Of a stretch of DNA of 64,000 nt, positions 32,263 through 43,515 are shown piece after piece. This stretch comes from Areca catechu (lineage: Eukaryota > Streptophyta > Magnoliopsida > Arecales > Arecaceae). The first letter of the stretch is position 1; every line of letters starts with the position of its first letter. Under the pieces are notes generated by a model. The model searched no databases. It saw nothing but the letters and a program-made list of their open reading frames with translations, and had not been told where the DNA came from. The position numbers were made by a program, and so were the translations under genes. The DNA is taken from NCBI GenBank assembly GCA_021397845.1, contig CM038045.1, forward strand, positions 144,542,638 to 144,606,637. Direction: 5' to 3'.

Positions 32263-33349
32263 CTAATGATCCTCTCTTGGATCTGCCTGGAATCTGCTTA
32301 CTATGCCCAAGGCATAAGCAATATCAGGCCTGGTATATAACATGGCATACATAATCGATTCTATAGCCGAAGCATAAGGAATCATAGCCATCCTCTCTTT
32401 CTCTCCTAATGTCTTAGGAGATAGTTTCTTAGAGAGATCTATGCCATGACTCATAGGTAAGTAACCCCTCTTACTACCATTCATGTTGAATCTCTTCAAC
32501 ACTAAGTTAATGTACTTAGATTGGGATAAGCCTAGCATCCTCTTAGATCTATCTCTATAGATCTTAATTCCTAATATATAGGATGCCTCTCCCAGATCCT
32601 TCATGGAAAATTTTGATGATAGCCAAGTTTTGAACGATTGTAATATTGGAATATCATTTCCAATGATAAGTATGTCATCGACATATAGAATCAAAAAGAT
32701 AATTGCATTGCCATTTATCTTTTTATACACACAAGGTTCATCCTCATTTTTAATGAAACCAAATTCTCTGATTGCTTCATCAAAATGGATGTTCCAACTC
32801 CTCGATGCTTACTTTAATTCATATATGGATTTTTTAAAGTTAGCATACTTGGTTTGGTCTCCCACTTGAGACAAACCCTTCTGGTTGTGACATATAGACT
32901 TCTTCCTTAAGATATCCATTCAGAAAAGTAGTCTTTACGTCCATCAGCTATATTTCATAATCATAGTAAGCTGCTATTGCAAGCAAAATCTTAATGGACT
33001 TGAGCATTGCTACTGGTGAAAAGGTTTCATCATAGTCAATACCATATTTTTGTCTGAAACCTTTTGCCACTAGCTTAGCCTTGTAGGTATCTACTTGGCC
33101 ATCTGCTCCAATCTTCTTCTTGAAGATCCATTTATACCCTATTGGGTTAACTACTTCAGATGGATCTACCAAGGTCCAAACCTGATTGGAGTACATGGAG
33201 TCCATTTTAGATTTCATGGCATTTAGCCATTTATCAGTGTCTCTACTCTCGATAGCTTCTATATATGCCACAGGATCATCATCCTGAATGATATTTGCCT
33301 CATTATCATTTCCAATGAAAAAGCCATATCTGAGAGGTGCACTCTGCAC
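32263..33349 (-). pseudogene. Copia-2 reverse transcriptase
   Basis: Two long open pieces, 32263-32730 and 32948-33349, cover RT. The upstream piece has NQVWTLVDPSEV, GYKWIFKKKIGADGQ, the KARLVAKG-type block and the DETFSPVAMLKS block. The downstream piece holds the catalytic ILYVDDILIIGND (YVDD at 32674-32685), MKDLGEASYILGIKIYRD and RPDIAYALGIVSRF. All key residues are kept; at least one frameshift separates the pieces near 32740-32940. Confidence 0.92.
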
Positions 33350-33376
33350 CCTCTTTGACCTTCAGAGAGGAGGTGT

Positions 33377-34145
33377 ATGTTGTGGCTATTCCTGATCAAC
33401 AAGAACATTTGGTTGAGGAATTTCATTCGAAGACTCTTTAGGTTCTGGTTGTTGGTTTTGAACTTCACTAAGTTCAAGTGTTGTTTCGCTACTTCCTTCT
33501 TGGATAAATTCTTGCTCCAAGAATGTAGCATGTCTACTGATAAATACCTTTTGTTCAGTAGTATGATAAAAGAGGTATCCAATATCGTCTTTAGGATAAT
33601 CAACGAACCTGTATTTGTCAGCCCTAGCACTTAACTTATGTCCAAAATTATTTTTGACATAAGCATAGCAACCTCAAATCTTCAAGTATTTAAGATTTGG
33701 TCTTTTGCCAGTCCATACTTTATATGGAGGGCTAGTCACTAACTTTGATGGTACCCTATTCAAGATATAAGCAGCAGTTTCCAGGGCATATCCTTAGAAA
33801 AAAATGGGAAGATCTATGAAGCTAATCATGGATCTCACCATGTCAACAAGGTGTGATTTCTACTTTCTGCCACATCATTTGATTGGGATGTATAAGGAGG
33901 AGTCCATTCAAAGATTATGCCTTTATCTTTAAGATGGTTTAGAAACTCACTAGACAAGTATTCTCCTCCTCGATCAGAATGAAGAGTTTTAATACTATGT
34001 CTAGTTTGTTTTTCAACCATACATTGATACTATTTAAACTTATCAAAAGCTTTGAACTTGTGTTTCATAAGATACACATGTCCAAACCTAGATAAGTCAT
34101 CAATAAACATGATAAAATAAGAGTATCCACCTCTGACCTGAGTTG
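33377..34145 (-). pseudogene. Copia-2 integrase core, frameshifted
   Basis: The stretch 33835-34020 reads SIKTLHSDRGGEYLS (second Asp) and SQSNDVAESRNHTLL, where relatives have NGVxERRN; the Glu position reads E but its neighbours are changed. Downstream, 33377-33830 holds the integrase tail with several frameshifts (YLFYHTTEQ-like and LEQEFIQE-like blocks). Confidence 0.85.
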
Positions 34146-34405
34146 TCATAGGTCCACACACATCAATTGTACAAGACCTAATAACTCAGTTGCCCTATCT
34201 CCATGTCCAGTGAATGGAGACTTGGTCATTTTACCTATGAGGCAAGATTCACAAGTTCCTAATGATTGAAAATTATAAGGGTCAAAGTAATTTTCTTTGA
34301 CTAACTTGTTTATCCTTGACTCACTTATATGACCTAATCGGTAATGCCAGAGAAATGTGACATTGACATTATCTCTTTTTCTTTTCTTGTTATCAACAAG
34401 TAATA
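34146..34405 (-). pseudogene. Copia-2 pre-integrase HHCC module, truncated at a fusion point
   Basis: LWHYRLGHISESRINKLVKE and CESCLIGKMTKSPF carry the two His and two Cys of the zinc module, intact here unlike in Copia-1. Upstream residues end at LLVDNKKRKRDN, after which the DNA switches to E4. Confidence 0.88.
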
Positions 34406-34665
34406 ATGAATAGTAGTGAACCCAATGCCTATGTGCTTGAGATATCACCTAATTTAGGTATTAGCTCCACTTTCATCATCTTAGACTTTATAAAGTCTAG
34501 GGAGCCAGCATTGATACCCAGCAAGCCGTTTGAGCCACACCCATTCTTTGAGAGAGAACCCACCCCAGAGCGACCACATATAATTTGGCCTTATGGTGAG
34601 GAAATGATTGAAAGAGCTCTAGATGATCAAGCTATTGATACCCGGATAGAGACTGTTAGTGGTAT
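34406..34665 (+). pseudogene. E4 integrase C-terminal tail
   Basis: The frame reads SSEPNAYVLEISPNLGISS, then ILDFIKSREPALIPS, PERPHIIWPYGEE and IERALDDQAIDTR. This matches the E3 tail (VGSNAYVLEL, NISDLVEYREP, EKILDD). The GPF core itself lies just upstream of the break and is missing. Confidence 0.85.
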
Positions 34666-34784
34666 TTGGTCCGGTGGCAAGGTAAGCCAGAATCTTAGGA
34701 CTTGTGGAATACTGGTGCGGATCTGCAATGCCTCAACCCAGACCCTCCTTGAGCCAAATTGACCCATACTCGACGGGTCGAGTT

Positions 34785-34803
34785 CCTCCCATCCTGGGAG
34801 AAT
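34785..34803 (+). other. Polypurine tract region of E4
   Basis: CCTCCCATCCTGGGAGAAT directly before the LTR start TGGTGGGGATACC; same tract as E3. Confidence 0.75.
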
Positions 34804-36368
34804 TGGTGGGGATACCAGGATCAGACACAGATCCCTGGATCCCATATGGTTTACTTAGTCATGTGTCAAAGTTTTGAAAATTTTGTAATCAATTAAGATT
34901 GAGTCCTGTAATAAGTTGAGGTTAGTTGATTTGTCCCAACCCTCGACCTAGTTAGTATTTTGAGTCCTGTACATCGATTATGAGTCCAGTAAGAGCCCAA
35001 TTTTTGTACAAGAGAGGAGGTCACCCTATTTTGGAGTTCCACCAGGCCATATCCAGGAGTCAGAGGCTGCTACATCAGTCCATTGGATCTTGTGTGACAA
35101 CCCAGGATCCAAGATGCTTCTAGAAACCCTGATTCTATCCAGATGTCCTCCAGATGCCCAAATTCTAGTCCAGATGCCAGAGCATATTCCCAAACCAGGG
35201 CATCCATGATTCCAAAGGTCCCTCTATATCCTATCCCAAAGAAATCAAGTCCAAGTGCCAAGCCCAAGCCCTAAAGAAGCAAGATTCTATGGAATATTAC
35301 TGCTACTAGGCTACCAGGCCACCCCAGCTTCTAGAGGCCCAAACCCATGCACCTAAGCCCCTTTGGGCCGGCCCCTTGCTGCCCCTAGAAGCCCAACACG
35401 CCCTCCTAGGCATCCTTGAAGTGTTGACCAAGTCCAAGAGGTGTCCTTGAGTGGAATAGTCAAAGCATGAAGAGAAAAGGAGAAGACTAGGTCAATTCCT
35501 AACCTAATGGGGATTTGTTTTTCTAACCTATCTAGGAAAGGACTTGTATTCCAATTTGGAAGAGGACTTGTAATCCAAGTGTAACCATGATTAGTGAGGG
35601 CATGGGACTCTATAAATACCCCACCCCTCTCCCTCTTGTAATCAACTTTTATTCATGATATCAAAACCCTGGTAAAATTTATTTGAACTTGCAAGCTTGT
35701 GTTACTTTATTTTTTTTGGTTCTTTGGTTTGTGTTTGTGTTACCTTGCTGCCCTAGCATCCTTCCACACCCTAACTCACTACCATCCAAGCCTTCACACA
35801 TCCAAGAAGGAGTGCCCTAGGCCACCAAACAAGGAGATCTTCATCAAGCTTCAAGCCATCCCACTTCTAAACCCTATCCTGATTCCTTCTAAACCTAATC
35901 CCCTTTCATTTTCTTACTTGCTATTTTGATTGACCCTTGACATTTTGCAGGATCCTCGAGGTGTTTCACCTCCCTAGAGGAGGCTTTTCTTGCATCCGGA
36001 ACCATCCAAATCAGCCATCTAATCAAGGGAATCAAACTTCATCATCCATACTCCAATCAGAGTGCTGTATGATCTCTTCATTGAAAGTTCTTCAAATCAC
36101 TGATTGGTAACATCCTTCCCTTGTTTTAATTTCTGATTTGATGAAGATAAGCTATCCTAATCTAGGAGTTTCTCAATTCTTGGGTCCTGGAATTTATTAT
36201 TTTGCATGAGCTTGCCTGCGATACGATGATTCTATTCATTGCTCTTCTTCTTGCTAGTTCTTACTTTTATTTAGGAATTTAGCTTACAAACTAAATTATA
36301 AAAATCATAAAAAAATTATTTTACTATTTTTTCTGCATGTTTAGCAATCTTAGAGTCATCCCGCATCA
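34804..36368 (+). repeat. 3' LTR of E4 (1565 bp)
   Basis: TGGTGGGGATACC at the start, GCATCA at the end. The reverse complement of 37892-39378 aligns along its length. A TATA box (CTCTATAAATACC) lies at 35608-35620 and is followed by CCACCCCTCTCCCTCTTGT, which all family members share in some form. Confidence 0.88.
35608..35620 (+). promoter_or_regulatory. TATA box of E4 LTR
   Basis: CTCTATAAATACC in plus orientation, about 800 bases into the LTR. Equivalent boxes are seen in E2 and E3. Confidence 0.6.
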
Positions 36369-36404
36369 CATAGAAGAGGCTTAAGGACTTAATTCAGAAA
36401 TGAC

Positions 36405-37796
36405 TACATCATGCTGATCCAAAATGGCAACTAGTCTAATATTTTTTTTTATGGCCTATCAAAGAAATATAGGCAAATGGTCGATGCTTCATGCGGAGGA
36501 ACCTTCATGCTAAATAGTGAGGATCAAGCATGACAGTCGGCACACTGTGTGAAACTTGCAACACCATATATCTACCTCGTGTCACGATAGGCTCATTGCT
36601 CTACAAATAACGGGTGGAATCTATGAAATTGGTAACTACATAGATATCCACAACAAAGTGGATGACTTGTCCTAGAAGATGGATCGCATATTGAATATGG
36701 CATACTCTCAGGCTATAGCCACGCATAGTGCGTAACAAAATGTTTGCACAATTTGTTCTATCCCCACCCATTATATAACTAAATGTCTAGCCACAGCCCA
36801 ACTTCTTGAATTTATGTGCAAGAAAGTCTAGCAAGTTTAACCTCAACAAGCTCATAGACTAGGAAACGATCCATATTCGAACACTTATAACCTTGGCTAG
36901 AGAAACCACCCAAATTTTTCCTAGAGATGACAACTAGTGGGTAGCCCTATTGTACTTAGATCTAACTATCAGGACCTGACATATAGGCATGGACCATACC
37001 ACCTGTTCCAAAATCCTCCTCAACTATCCACCACTAGCAATAGCCTAGTAATTGAGGAGAAAATTTTGAAAGTGCTAGAACGACTATAAATCTACATCTA
37101 GACCCTTCACTCCCACATGCAATCTATCGCTAAATTAGAGACCAAAATGGGTCAACTAACAATTGCATTTAGTAGGAAGGAAGGAAAGAAATTACCTAGC
37201 TAACCTAAGAGCAACCCAATAGGGCAATTCATGGTTAAGAGCTTCAATGCCCTAGAAAACTTTCCTGAATATGCCAAATCAGTCATGAATCTCAAGAATG
37301 GGAAGGTCAATGAACAAACAAGCAAAACCAATGAGATAGAAACTAAACCAATGAGACACTAAACCAATGAGATAGACACTAAACCTTTGACCAAACCTGA
37401 ATCACCGAAGAATAAGGAGGACCCAAAAGTAGAAGATGAGCCAACTGCACTCGAACTACCTTACTTGCCTAAAGTCCCATTTTTGGATACCCTAAACCCC
37501 TAGGATAAGAATGGAGGACTCGATGAAATGTTAGAATTATTTAAGCAAGTCCAAATTAATCTCCTTCTTCTAGATTCAATTAAACAGGTCCAGTGTATGC
37601 AAAATTTTTAAAGGATTTATGCACCTAGAAATATAAATCTAGATCCCAAATCCTAAAAAAAGTACTTCACTAAATAGCTTGGTTCTGTCTTCAAGCATGC
37701 TACCCCTCCAAAGCTTAAGGATCTAGGATCTCTAATTATTTCCTATGTTATAAGAGGCTTTCACATTGAAAAACCTCTCTTAGACATAGAAGCAAG
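36405..37796 (+). pseudogene. Athila-like gag and start of protease
   Basis: Broken frames still read RQMVDASCGGTFMLNSEDQA (gag), later SIAKLETKMGQLTIAFSRKE, a basic-acidic hinge, PKVPFLDTLNP, LELFKQVQINLLLLD, and finally TPPKLKDLGSLIISYVIRGF with LLDIEAS. The last block is the protease active-site region, where relatives have LLDLGAS. A short direct repeat (AAACCAATGAGA) occurs at 37329-37375. At 37797 a solo LTR interrupts; the protease resumes at 40097. Confidence 0.85.
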
Positions 37797-40091
37797 TGAT
37801 GGGGTATAGATGGGGGGTAGGATCGTTGGTGAACCAAGAAGTCACCTAGATTAGGGTATCATATTTTTTTGAATTCTTTTTCTAGGGGTGGTGATGCAAG
37901 ACAACTTTAAGACTGCTACACATACATGAAAAAATAGTAAAATAATTTTTTATGATTTTTATAATTTTATTTGCAGCTAGATTTCCAAAATAAAGTAAAA
38001 ACTAGCATAAGGAGTAGCAATGCAAAGAATCATGGTATCGCAGGAAAACTCATGCAAAATAATAAATTCCAGGATCTGAGAATTGAGAAACTCTCGGATT
38101 AGGATAGCTTATCTTCATCAAATCAGAAATTAAAAGAAAAGAAGGATGTTACCAATTAGTAATTTGAAGAACTTCTGATGAAGAGATCACACAGTACTCT
38201 GATTGGAGTCTGGGTGATGAAGCTTGGTTTTCCTTGAATTGATGACTTATTTGGGTAGTCCTGGAGGCAAGAAAAGCCTCCTCTAGGGAGGTGAAACACC
38301 TTGAGGATCCTGCAAGTGTCAGGGGTCAATCAAAACAGCAATTAAACAAAGGAATAAAAACTAAGGTTTAGAAGGAAACAAAATTAGGTTTAGATGTGGG
38401 TGTCCTGGGGAAGAAGCAGTTGCTTGACTGGGGCAATAGCTAGGACAACAGGGTTTCAATCCAGGAACACAATGAGAGCACTCAAAGGAAGAACCAAAAC
38501 TCAAATACAAGGCACTTAATCAAAATTTCAGCAAGGTTTATTCATAAGAAAAAGGTGATTACAAGAGGGGGAGGGGTTGGGTATTTATTGAGTTCTCATA
38601 CCCTCACTAACCATGGTTACACTTGGGTTACAAGTTTTCTTTCAAATTGGAGTACAAGTCCTTTCCTAGCTAGGTTAGAATTATAATGTTTAAAAGGATT
38701 AGGAATCCCAACTAGGTTAGAAAAGACTTGGTCTTCTCCCACTTCACTTCAACTTGGACTTGGTAAAACCTCTTTGGGCACCCCTCTTTTGGGTGTGTGG
38801 GATTTAGGGAAGCAAGGGGAAGGTTGGCCATGCGCTTGGAAGGCTTGGGCTTGGGCCCCTTGGAAGCTGGGGTGCCTAGTTCCCTAGGCTGGCATATTCC
38901 CGGCATCAAAAGGGAATCTTGGTTCTCCTTGCCTGGGCTTGCTTCCAGGGCTTGAGTTTGAAGGCCTGGAGTGCTAAGATAACTTGGTAAATATGGACTC
39001 CTGGTATATGAAATATTTTGGAAGCATTTGGAGAGAATCTGGCATCTGAAATGGCACCCATGAAAAATCAAGGCACAATCAGGACACCTGGGTGTCGATT
39101 GAGCTCTCCTAAGCTAATGTAACTTCTTTTGGCTTCAGAATGAGATTTGATGGAACTCTAAAATAGTGTAGCCTCTTTTCTTGTAGAAGAAGTGAACTCA
39201 TACTATACTCATACTGGTATACAATACTTAATATACTGGACTAGGTTGAGGGTTAAGACAAATCAACTAACCTTAACTTATTATAGGACTCAATCTTAAT
39301 TGATTACAAAATTTGACATATGGCTAGGTAAACCAAATAGGGCCCAGTAATTTGTGTATGATCCTGGTGCCCCTACCATGTGGCGAGGAATAGTAGGGAT
39401 GGAAGACAGGGATCTGGATCTCATGGACTTTGGGACTCACACTAATGAAGAGACCTCTCACCTCTAGGGCATTCCACCCTCCTCGATACTTGGAGGTGTT
39501 AGGGTGAATCTTAAAGGTCATGAGGGGACAAAAAAAATGAAATGGGAAGGGGGATAACTAGGGCCTCTCGCCCACTCCTAATGGAGATAGAACCAAGAAC
39601 ACTTTTCTTTCAAAAATTCATATTCTTCATTATTTCAATACAAGAGAGGGGTCCTTATATAGGGACCAATTACTTAGGAAGCAAGTAAAGAAAATATGAT
39701 GCACCACAATCCTTCCTAATTTGCTAAGTGACAACATGGAAGGTTTTATACAATTTCCAAAAAAACTCAAGAAAAATAAGGAAAGAAGAGGGGGACCAAG
39801 GGGGGACCTGCGGGGTACCAAACACCTACTCTCTTGGGCTCGGGGTGGACCACATCTTTCCTTAGTTGCTTGGCATGAATCAAGGGATTCATGTTTATCC
39901 ACTTGACCTTCCATTCTCACTTGATGACATGTGGAGTTGATGTGCCTGGAGGGTGGAAAGGGTGTGCTGGCATGTGGTCATGCACGGGTCATCTTCATGT
40001 GATCCTCCATGTAATCCTAGGTGGTGCAATTTAGGATGTGACTGGGATTCCACATGGCTGCTGAGGTGGCTGGGCTCTCGGCTCCCCATCA
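37797..40091 (-). mobile_element. Solo LTR (about 0.8 kb) inserted in the Athila-like protease
   Basis: Begins TGATGGGGTATAG and ends GCTCCCCATCA, with 8-bp inverted termini TGATGGGG/CCCCATCA. The TSD GCAAG is perfect at 37792-37796 and 40092-40096, and the protease frame continues across it. Without the nested insertion (37892-39383) it measures about 0.8 kb. A minus-strand TATA (CCTATATAAGG, 39652-39668) suggests minus orientation. No interior or second LTR is present, so it is a solo LTR. Confidence 0.88.
37892..39378 (-). mobile_element. Solo LTR of the E2/E3/E4 family, nested in another solo LTR
   Basis: 1487 bp, TGATGCAAGAC to CCCCTACCA, matching the reverse complement of the E4 LTR. 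Flanks are GGTGG (37887-37891) and TGTGG (39379-39383), a TSD with one mismatch. A minus-strand TATA-like AATAAATACCC lies at 38579-38590. It is inserted 95 bases from the end of the outer solo LTR. Confidence 0.88.
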
Positions 40092-41747
40092 GCAAGTGTT
40101 AACCTATTACCTAGCTCAGTGTATGAACTCTTTGGATTTAAAGAACTAAAACCCACATCGGTAACCCTGTTGTTAGCTGATAGATCAAGGCACCACATCG
40201 GATGCTCAAGGATGTCTTGGTCAAGGTAGATAAGTTTTATTTTTCAATTAACTTCCTAGTTTTCGACATGGAACTAAGTAGCAACCTAAGATAAATTTTC
40301 ATTATCTTAGGCCAATCCTTCCTATCTACAACAAATGCATGCATCAAATATAGGATAGGAGTCATGGATATATCATTTAGAAACAAGAAATCAAGGTTGA
40401 ATATGTTTGGTGCTTCTCAGGGACCATCAATCGATAGTTGCTTTAAAATTGATACATTGGATAATATTATAGAGGAAGCAATATCCACAATTCTAGCACA
40501 AGATCTCCTAGATACCTGTTTGGCTCACTTTGGAGTGGATGACTTTGATATAGAGGGATATTAAAGAAGTTAACATCCTATTAGATACACCCCATGCTAA
40601 AACCACTTCCACATAGACAATCAAGTATGAGCTATTTCCCACATTAGCTAATACACCGATAGCCTTGTCTTTAGAGTCACCACCTATATTAGAACTAAAA
40701 CCACTTCTTGCCATACTCAAGTATATATTTCTAGGATCCAATGATACCCTCCTGATGATCATTGCATCAAACTTGACCCTAACCAGGAAGAACAATTGAT
40801 TAGTATTTTGAAAAAACATAAAGAGGCTATTAGCTGGTCCATTATCAATTTAAAAAGAATTCACCCCTCCATCTACATTTACCACATTCATTGCAAGGAA
40901 GATGCCAAAAACCCATCATGATGTGCAAAGGAGATTGAACCTAAACATGCAAAAAGTAGTGAAGAAAGAGGTGGTGAAGTAGTTAGATGCTAAAAGTATC
41001 TATCCTATTAATGATAGTAAATGGATTAGCTCCACCCAAGTAGTATCCAAGAAATTAGGTATTACTATGGTGGAGAACAAAGAAGGTGAACTACTTCCCA
41101 CTCGCATCTCATCTAGTTGGTGAGTGTACATAGACTATAGGAAACTAAATGCCATTAATAGGAAGGATCATTTTCCATTGCCTTTTATTGACCAAATCCT
41201 AGAACAGTTAGTAGGTCAAAGTTTCTTCTATTTCCTAGATGGTTATTTGAAGTACAATTAAGTACCTATATTCTTGAATGACCAAGAAAAGATCACCTTA
41301 ACTTGCCCCTATGGCACCTTCACTTTTTGGCATATGCCATTTGGACTTTACAATGCACCCGCTACATTCCAGCGATGCATCCTAGCCATTTTCTTGGATA
41401 TGGTAGACAAATGCCTTGAAGTCTTCATGTATAATTTCTCCATGTTTGGAACCACTTTTGAGGATTGTCTCCATATTCCCAAAGTTTTTAAGCATTCTAT
41501 GGAGACTAATCTCATCCTAAGTTGGGAAAAGAGCTATTTCATGGTTTGGGAAGGAATTATATTAAGACATATTGTATTCGAAAGGGGGATTAAGGTAGAC
41601 AAAGCTAAAATTGAGGTCATATCAAAACTACCACACCTCACGTTGGAACAACAAATACGATCCTTCTTAGATCATGTTGGATTTTATAGGTTCTTCATCA
41701 AAGACTTTAGCAAAATCTTGAGACCCTTGTACAATCTACTAGCCTAG
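40092..41747 (+). pseudogene. Athila-like protease remainder and reverse transcriptase
   Basis: Resumes with SVNLLPSSVYELFGFKEL and TLLLADRSR (protease). After frame-broken linker sequence the RT reads VYIDYRKLNAINRKDHFPLP, FFYFLDGYLKYN with the first catalytic Asp, TCPYGTFTFWHMPFGL, APATFQRC, and then VFMYNFSMFG at 41421-41447. In relatives this block is FMDDFSVFG, so both Asp of the active-site pair are lost (MYN at 41427-41435). LRPLYNLLA ends the RT. A 157-codon open piece (41274-41747) covers palm and thumb. Confidence 0.9.
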
Positions 41748-42290
41748 GATACACCATTTATTTTTGATGAAGACTATTTAAAGCCTTTTATATGCTATGA
41801 ACAACCCTGACAATGGAACCCATAATAAAATTCCCTAACTGGTCCCTTCCATTTAAGATCATGTGTGACACCTCTGACTTCACAATAGGTACCGTCTTAG
41901 GCAAAAAAAAAATAAGGAGCACATGTGATTTATTATGCTAGCAAGACTCTTTATGATGCCCAACTGAACTACACCACAATAGAGAAAGAGCTACTAGTTA
42001 TAGTGTTCGCCATTGAAAAGTTATGCACATATATATTAGGATCTAAGGTTCTAGTTTACTCTGGTGACATGGCTCTGGAACATATGCTCTCAAAGAAAGA
42101 TAGTAAACTATGATTGATCAAATGGATTCTTCTACTACAAGAATTTGACTTAGAAATCTAAGATAAGAAGGGTTCCAAAAATATGGTAGTTGACCAAGTC
42201 TCTAGAATCTTAGTTGAACATATGATGGGCATGGATGAGGTCAAGGAGAAACTTTTTGATAGGCAACTTTTTACAATCTCCTCTAACTAA
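41748..42290 (+). pseudogene. Athila-like RNase H
   Basis: VIYYASKTLYDAQLNYTTIEK and LLVIVFAIEKLCTYILGSKV, then VYSGDMALEHMLSKKDSK are the Ty3-type RNase H blocks, with the Glu of TIEKE kept and VYTDH-type Asp read as VYSGD. Followed by LLLQEFDLEI and KNMVVDQVSRI, the domain end. Stops between. Confidence 0.85.
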
Positions 42291-43515
42291 GCTCCATGAT
42301 TTGCCCATATCATCAATTACTTGTTAACAGGACAAGTACATCCTTATAGGGCAAAAAAGGAGAAGGATTGATTCTTCCCATAGGTTAAACATTATTTCTA
42401 AAAGAAATCCAAACTATTTAAATACTATATTGACCAAATTATTCACCACTGTGTCCTTGAGAGTGGAATCCAAAGCATTCTCACTTTTTGTTACTCTTTG
42501 GCATGCGGGGGACATTTTAATGGAAGGAAAACTACAGCAAAAGCACTGCAAAGTGGGTTTTATTAGCCAACACTTTTCAAGGATGCACATGAGTTTGGCC
42601 AAAACTATTTGCTATGCTAGTAAATATGAAATATTTTTAGGAAGGATATGATTCTACTAAGCTCCTTATTAGTAGTAGAAATCTTCGATATTTGGGGGAT
42701 CGATTTCATGGGAACCTTTCCAGCCTTGTTTGAGTTCAAATACATTCTAGTGGTGGTGGACTATGTATCAAAATGGGTGGAGGTGATTGCTACATAGACT
42801 AATGAAATAAAGTTGTAACTAGCTTTATCTAATAGAATATAATTTGTTGATTTGGCTTCCCCAGTATAATAATTAGTGATGGGGGGACTCACTTTACGAA
42901 TTAGCACTTTGAAGCACTTATGAAAAAGTATAATATCACATATAAAGTTGCCACACTATATCACCCAAAACTAGTGGTCAGGTAGAGGTGTCAAATATGA
43001 AAATTAAACACATCCTAAGAAAGATGGTTTAGCCCAATAGAAAAGATTGGTCCCTATGCTTAGATGATGCACTATGGGCCTACCGTATAGCCTTTAAAAT
43101 CCATATTGGCATGTCACCCTACTGACTAGTTAATGGCAAAGCATGCTACTACCAATTGAATTTGAACATCATGCATTTTGAGCCATTCAAACATTCAATT
43201 TTGACATGAATGTGGGTCCTAATCAGAGGCTACAAATGATGTATATGATAGTTGGGTCCTAATCAGAGGCTACAAATGATGTATATGATAGTTCACAAAT
43301 TTTAGAAAATTGTTCGAGCCAAACCAAAAAGTATGGCTCTTTAATTCTAGATTATGCCTCTTCTCCGATAAACTCCATCTTGATGGGATAGACAATTCAT
43401 TGTCACACAAATATTCTCACATTGAGCAATCAAAATATAGGATCCTCATAATGGCAATACATTCAAGGTGAATGGCCAATGTTTGAAGCCATACATAGAT
43501 GGAATTGCACATAAA
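42291..43515 (+). pseudogene. Athila-like integrase
   Basis: The zinc-finger region is degraded (SLACGGHFNGRKTTAKALQS, then FKDAHEFGQNYLLC). The core reads IWGIDFMGTFPALFEFKYIL and VVVDYVSKWVEVIAT, then LVMGGLTLRISTLKHL where SDGGTHF is expected in another frame (42883-42900). A TSGQVEVSN-like block, degraded, lies near 42975. The C-terminal part has an exact 40-bp tandem duplication at 43213-43292 and ends near 43515. Confidence 0.82.
43213..43292 (+). repeat. Exact 40-bp tandem duplication in integrase remnant
   Basis: Two identical 40-bp units, 43213-43252 and 43253-43292, starting TGGGTCCTAATCAGAGG. Forty is not a multiple of three, so it shifts the frame; it is private damage in this copy. 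Confidence 0.95.

Larger units (their letters stand above)
29289..34405 (-). mobile_element. Copia-2: Ty1/Copia element, 5' half lost
   Basis: Minus-strand element with 3' LTR (29289-31697), PPT, and pol read leftward-to-5' as RNase H, RT, integrase and the pre-integrase module. It stops at 34405 inside the pre-integrase module (KKRKRDN). Protease, gag, leader, PBS and 5' LTR are missing. At 34406 the sequence changes to plus-strand E4. Sequence is very close to Copia-1. Many frameshifts but conserved motifs. Confidence 0.9.
34406..36368 (+). mobile_element. E4: 3' end of a third E2/E3-family element, plus orientation
   Basis: It contains an integrase C-terminal remnant, a PPT and a complete LTR ending CCCGCATCA at 36368. 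The 5' part of the element, with its Gag-like frame and 5' LTR, is lost at the fusion with Copia-2. Termini and PPT match E2 and E3, and LTR sequence matches the solo LTR at 37892-39378 in inverse orientation. Confidence 0.85.
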
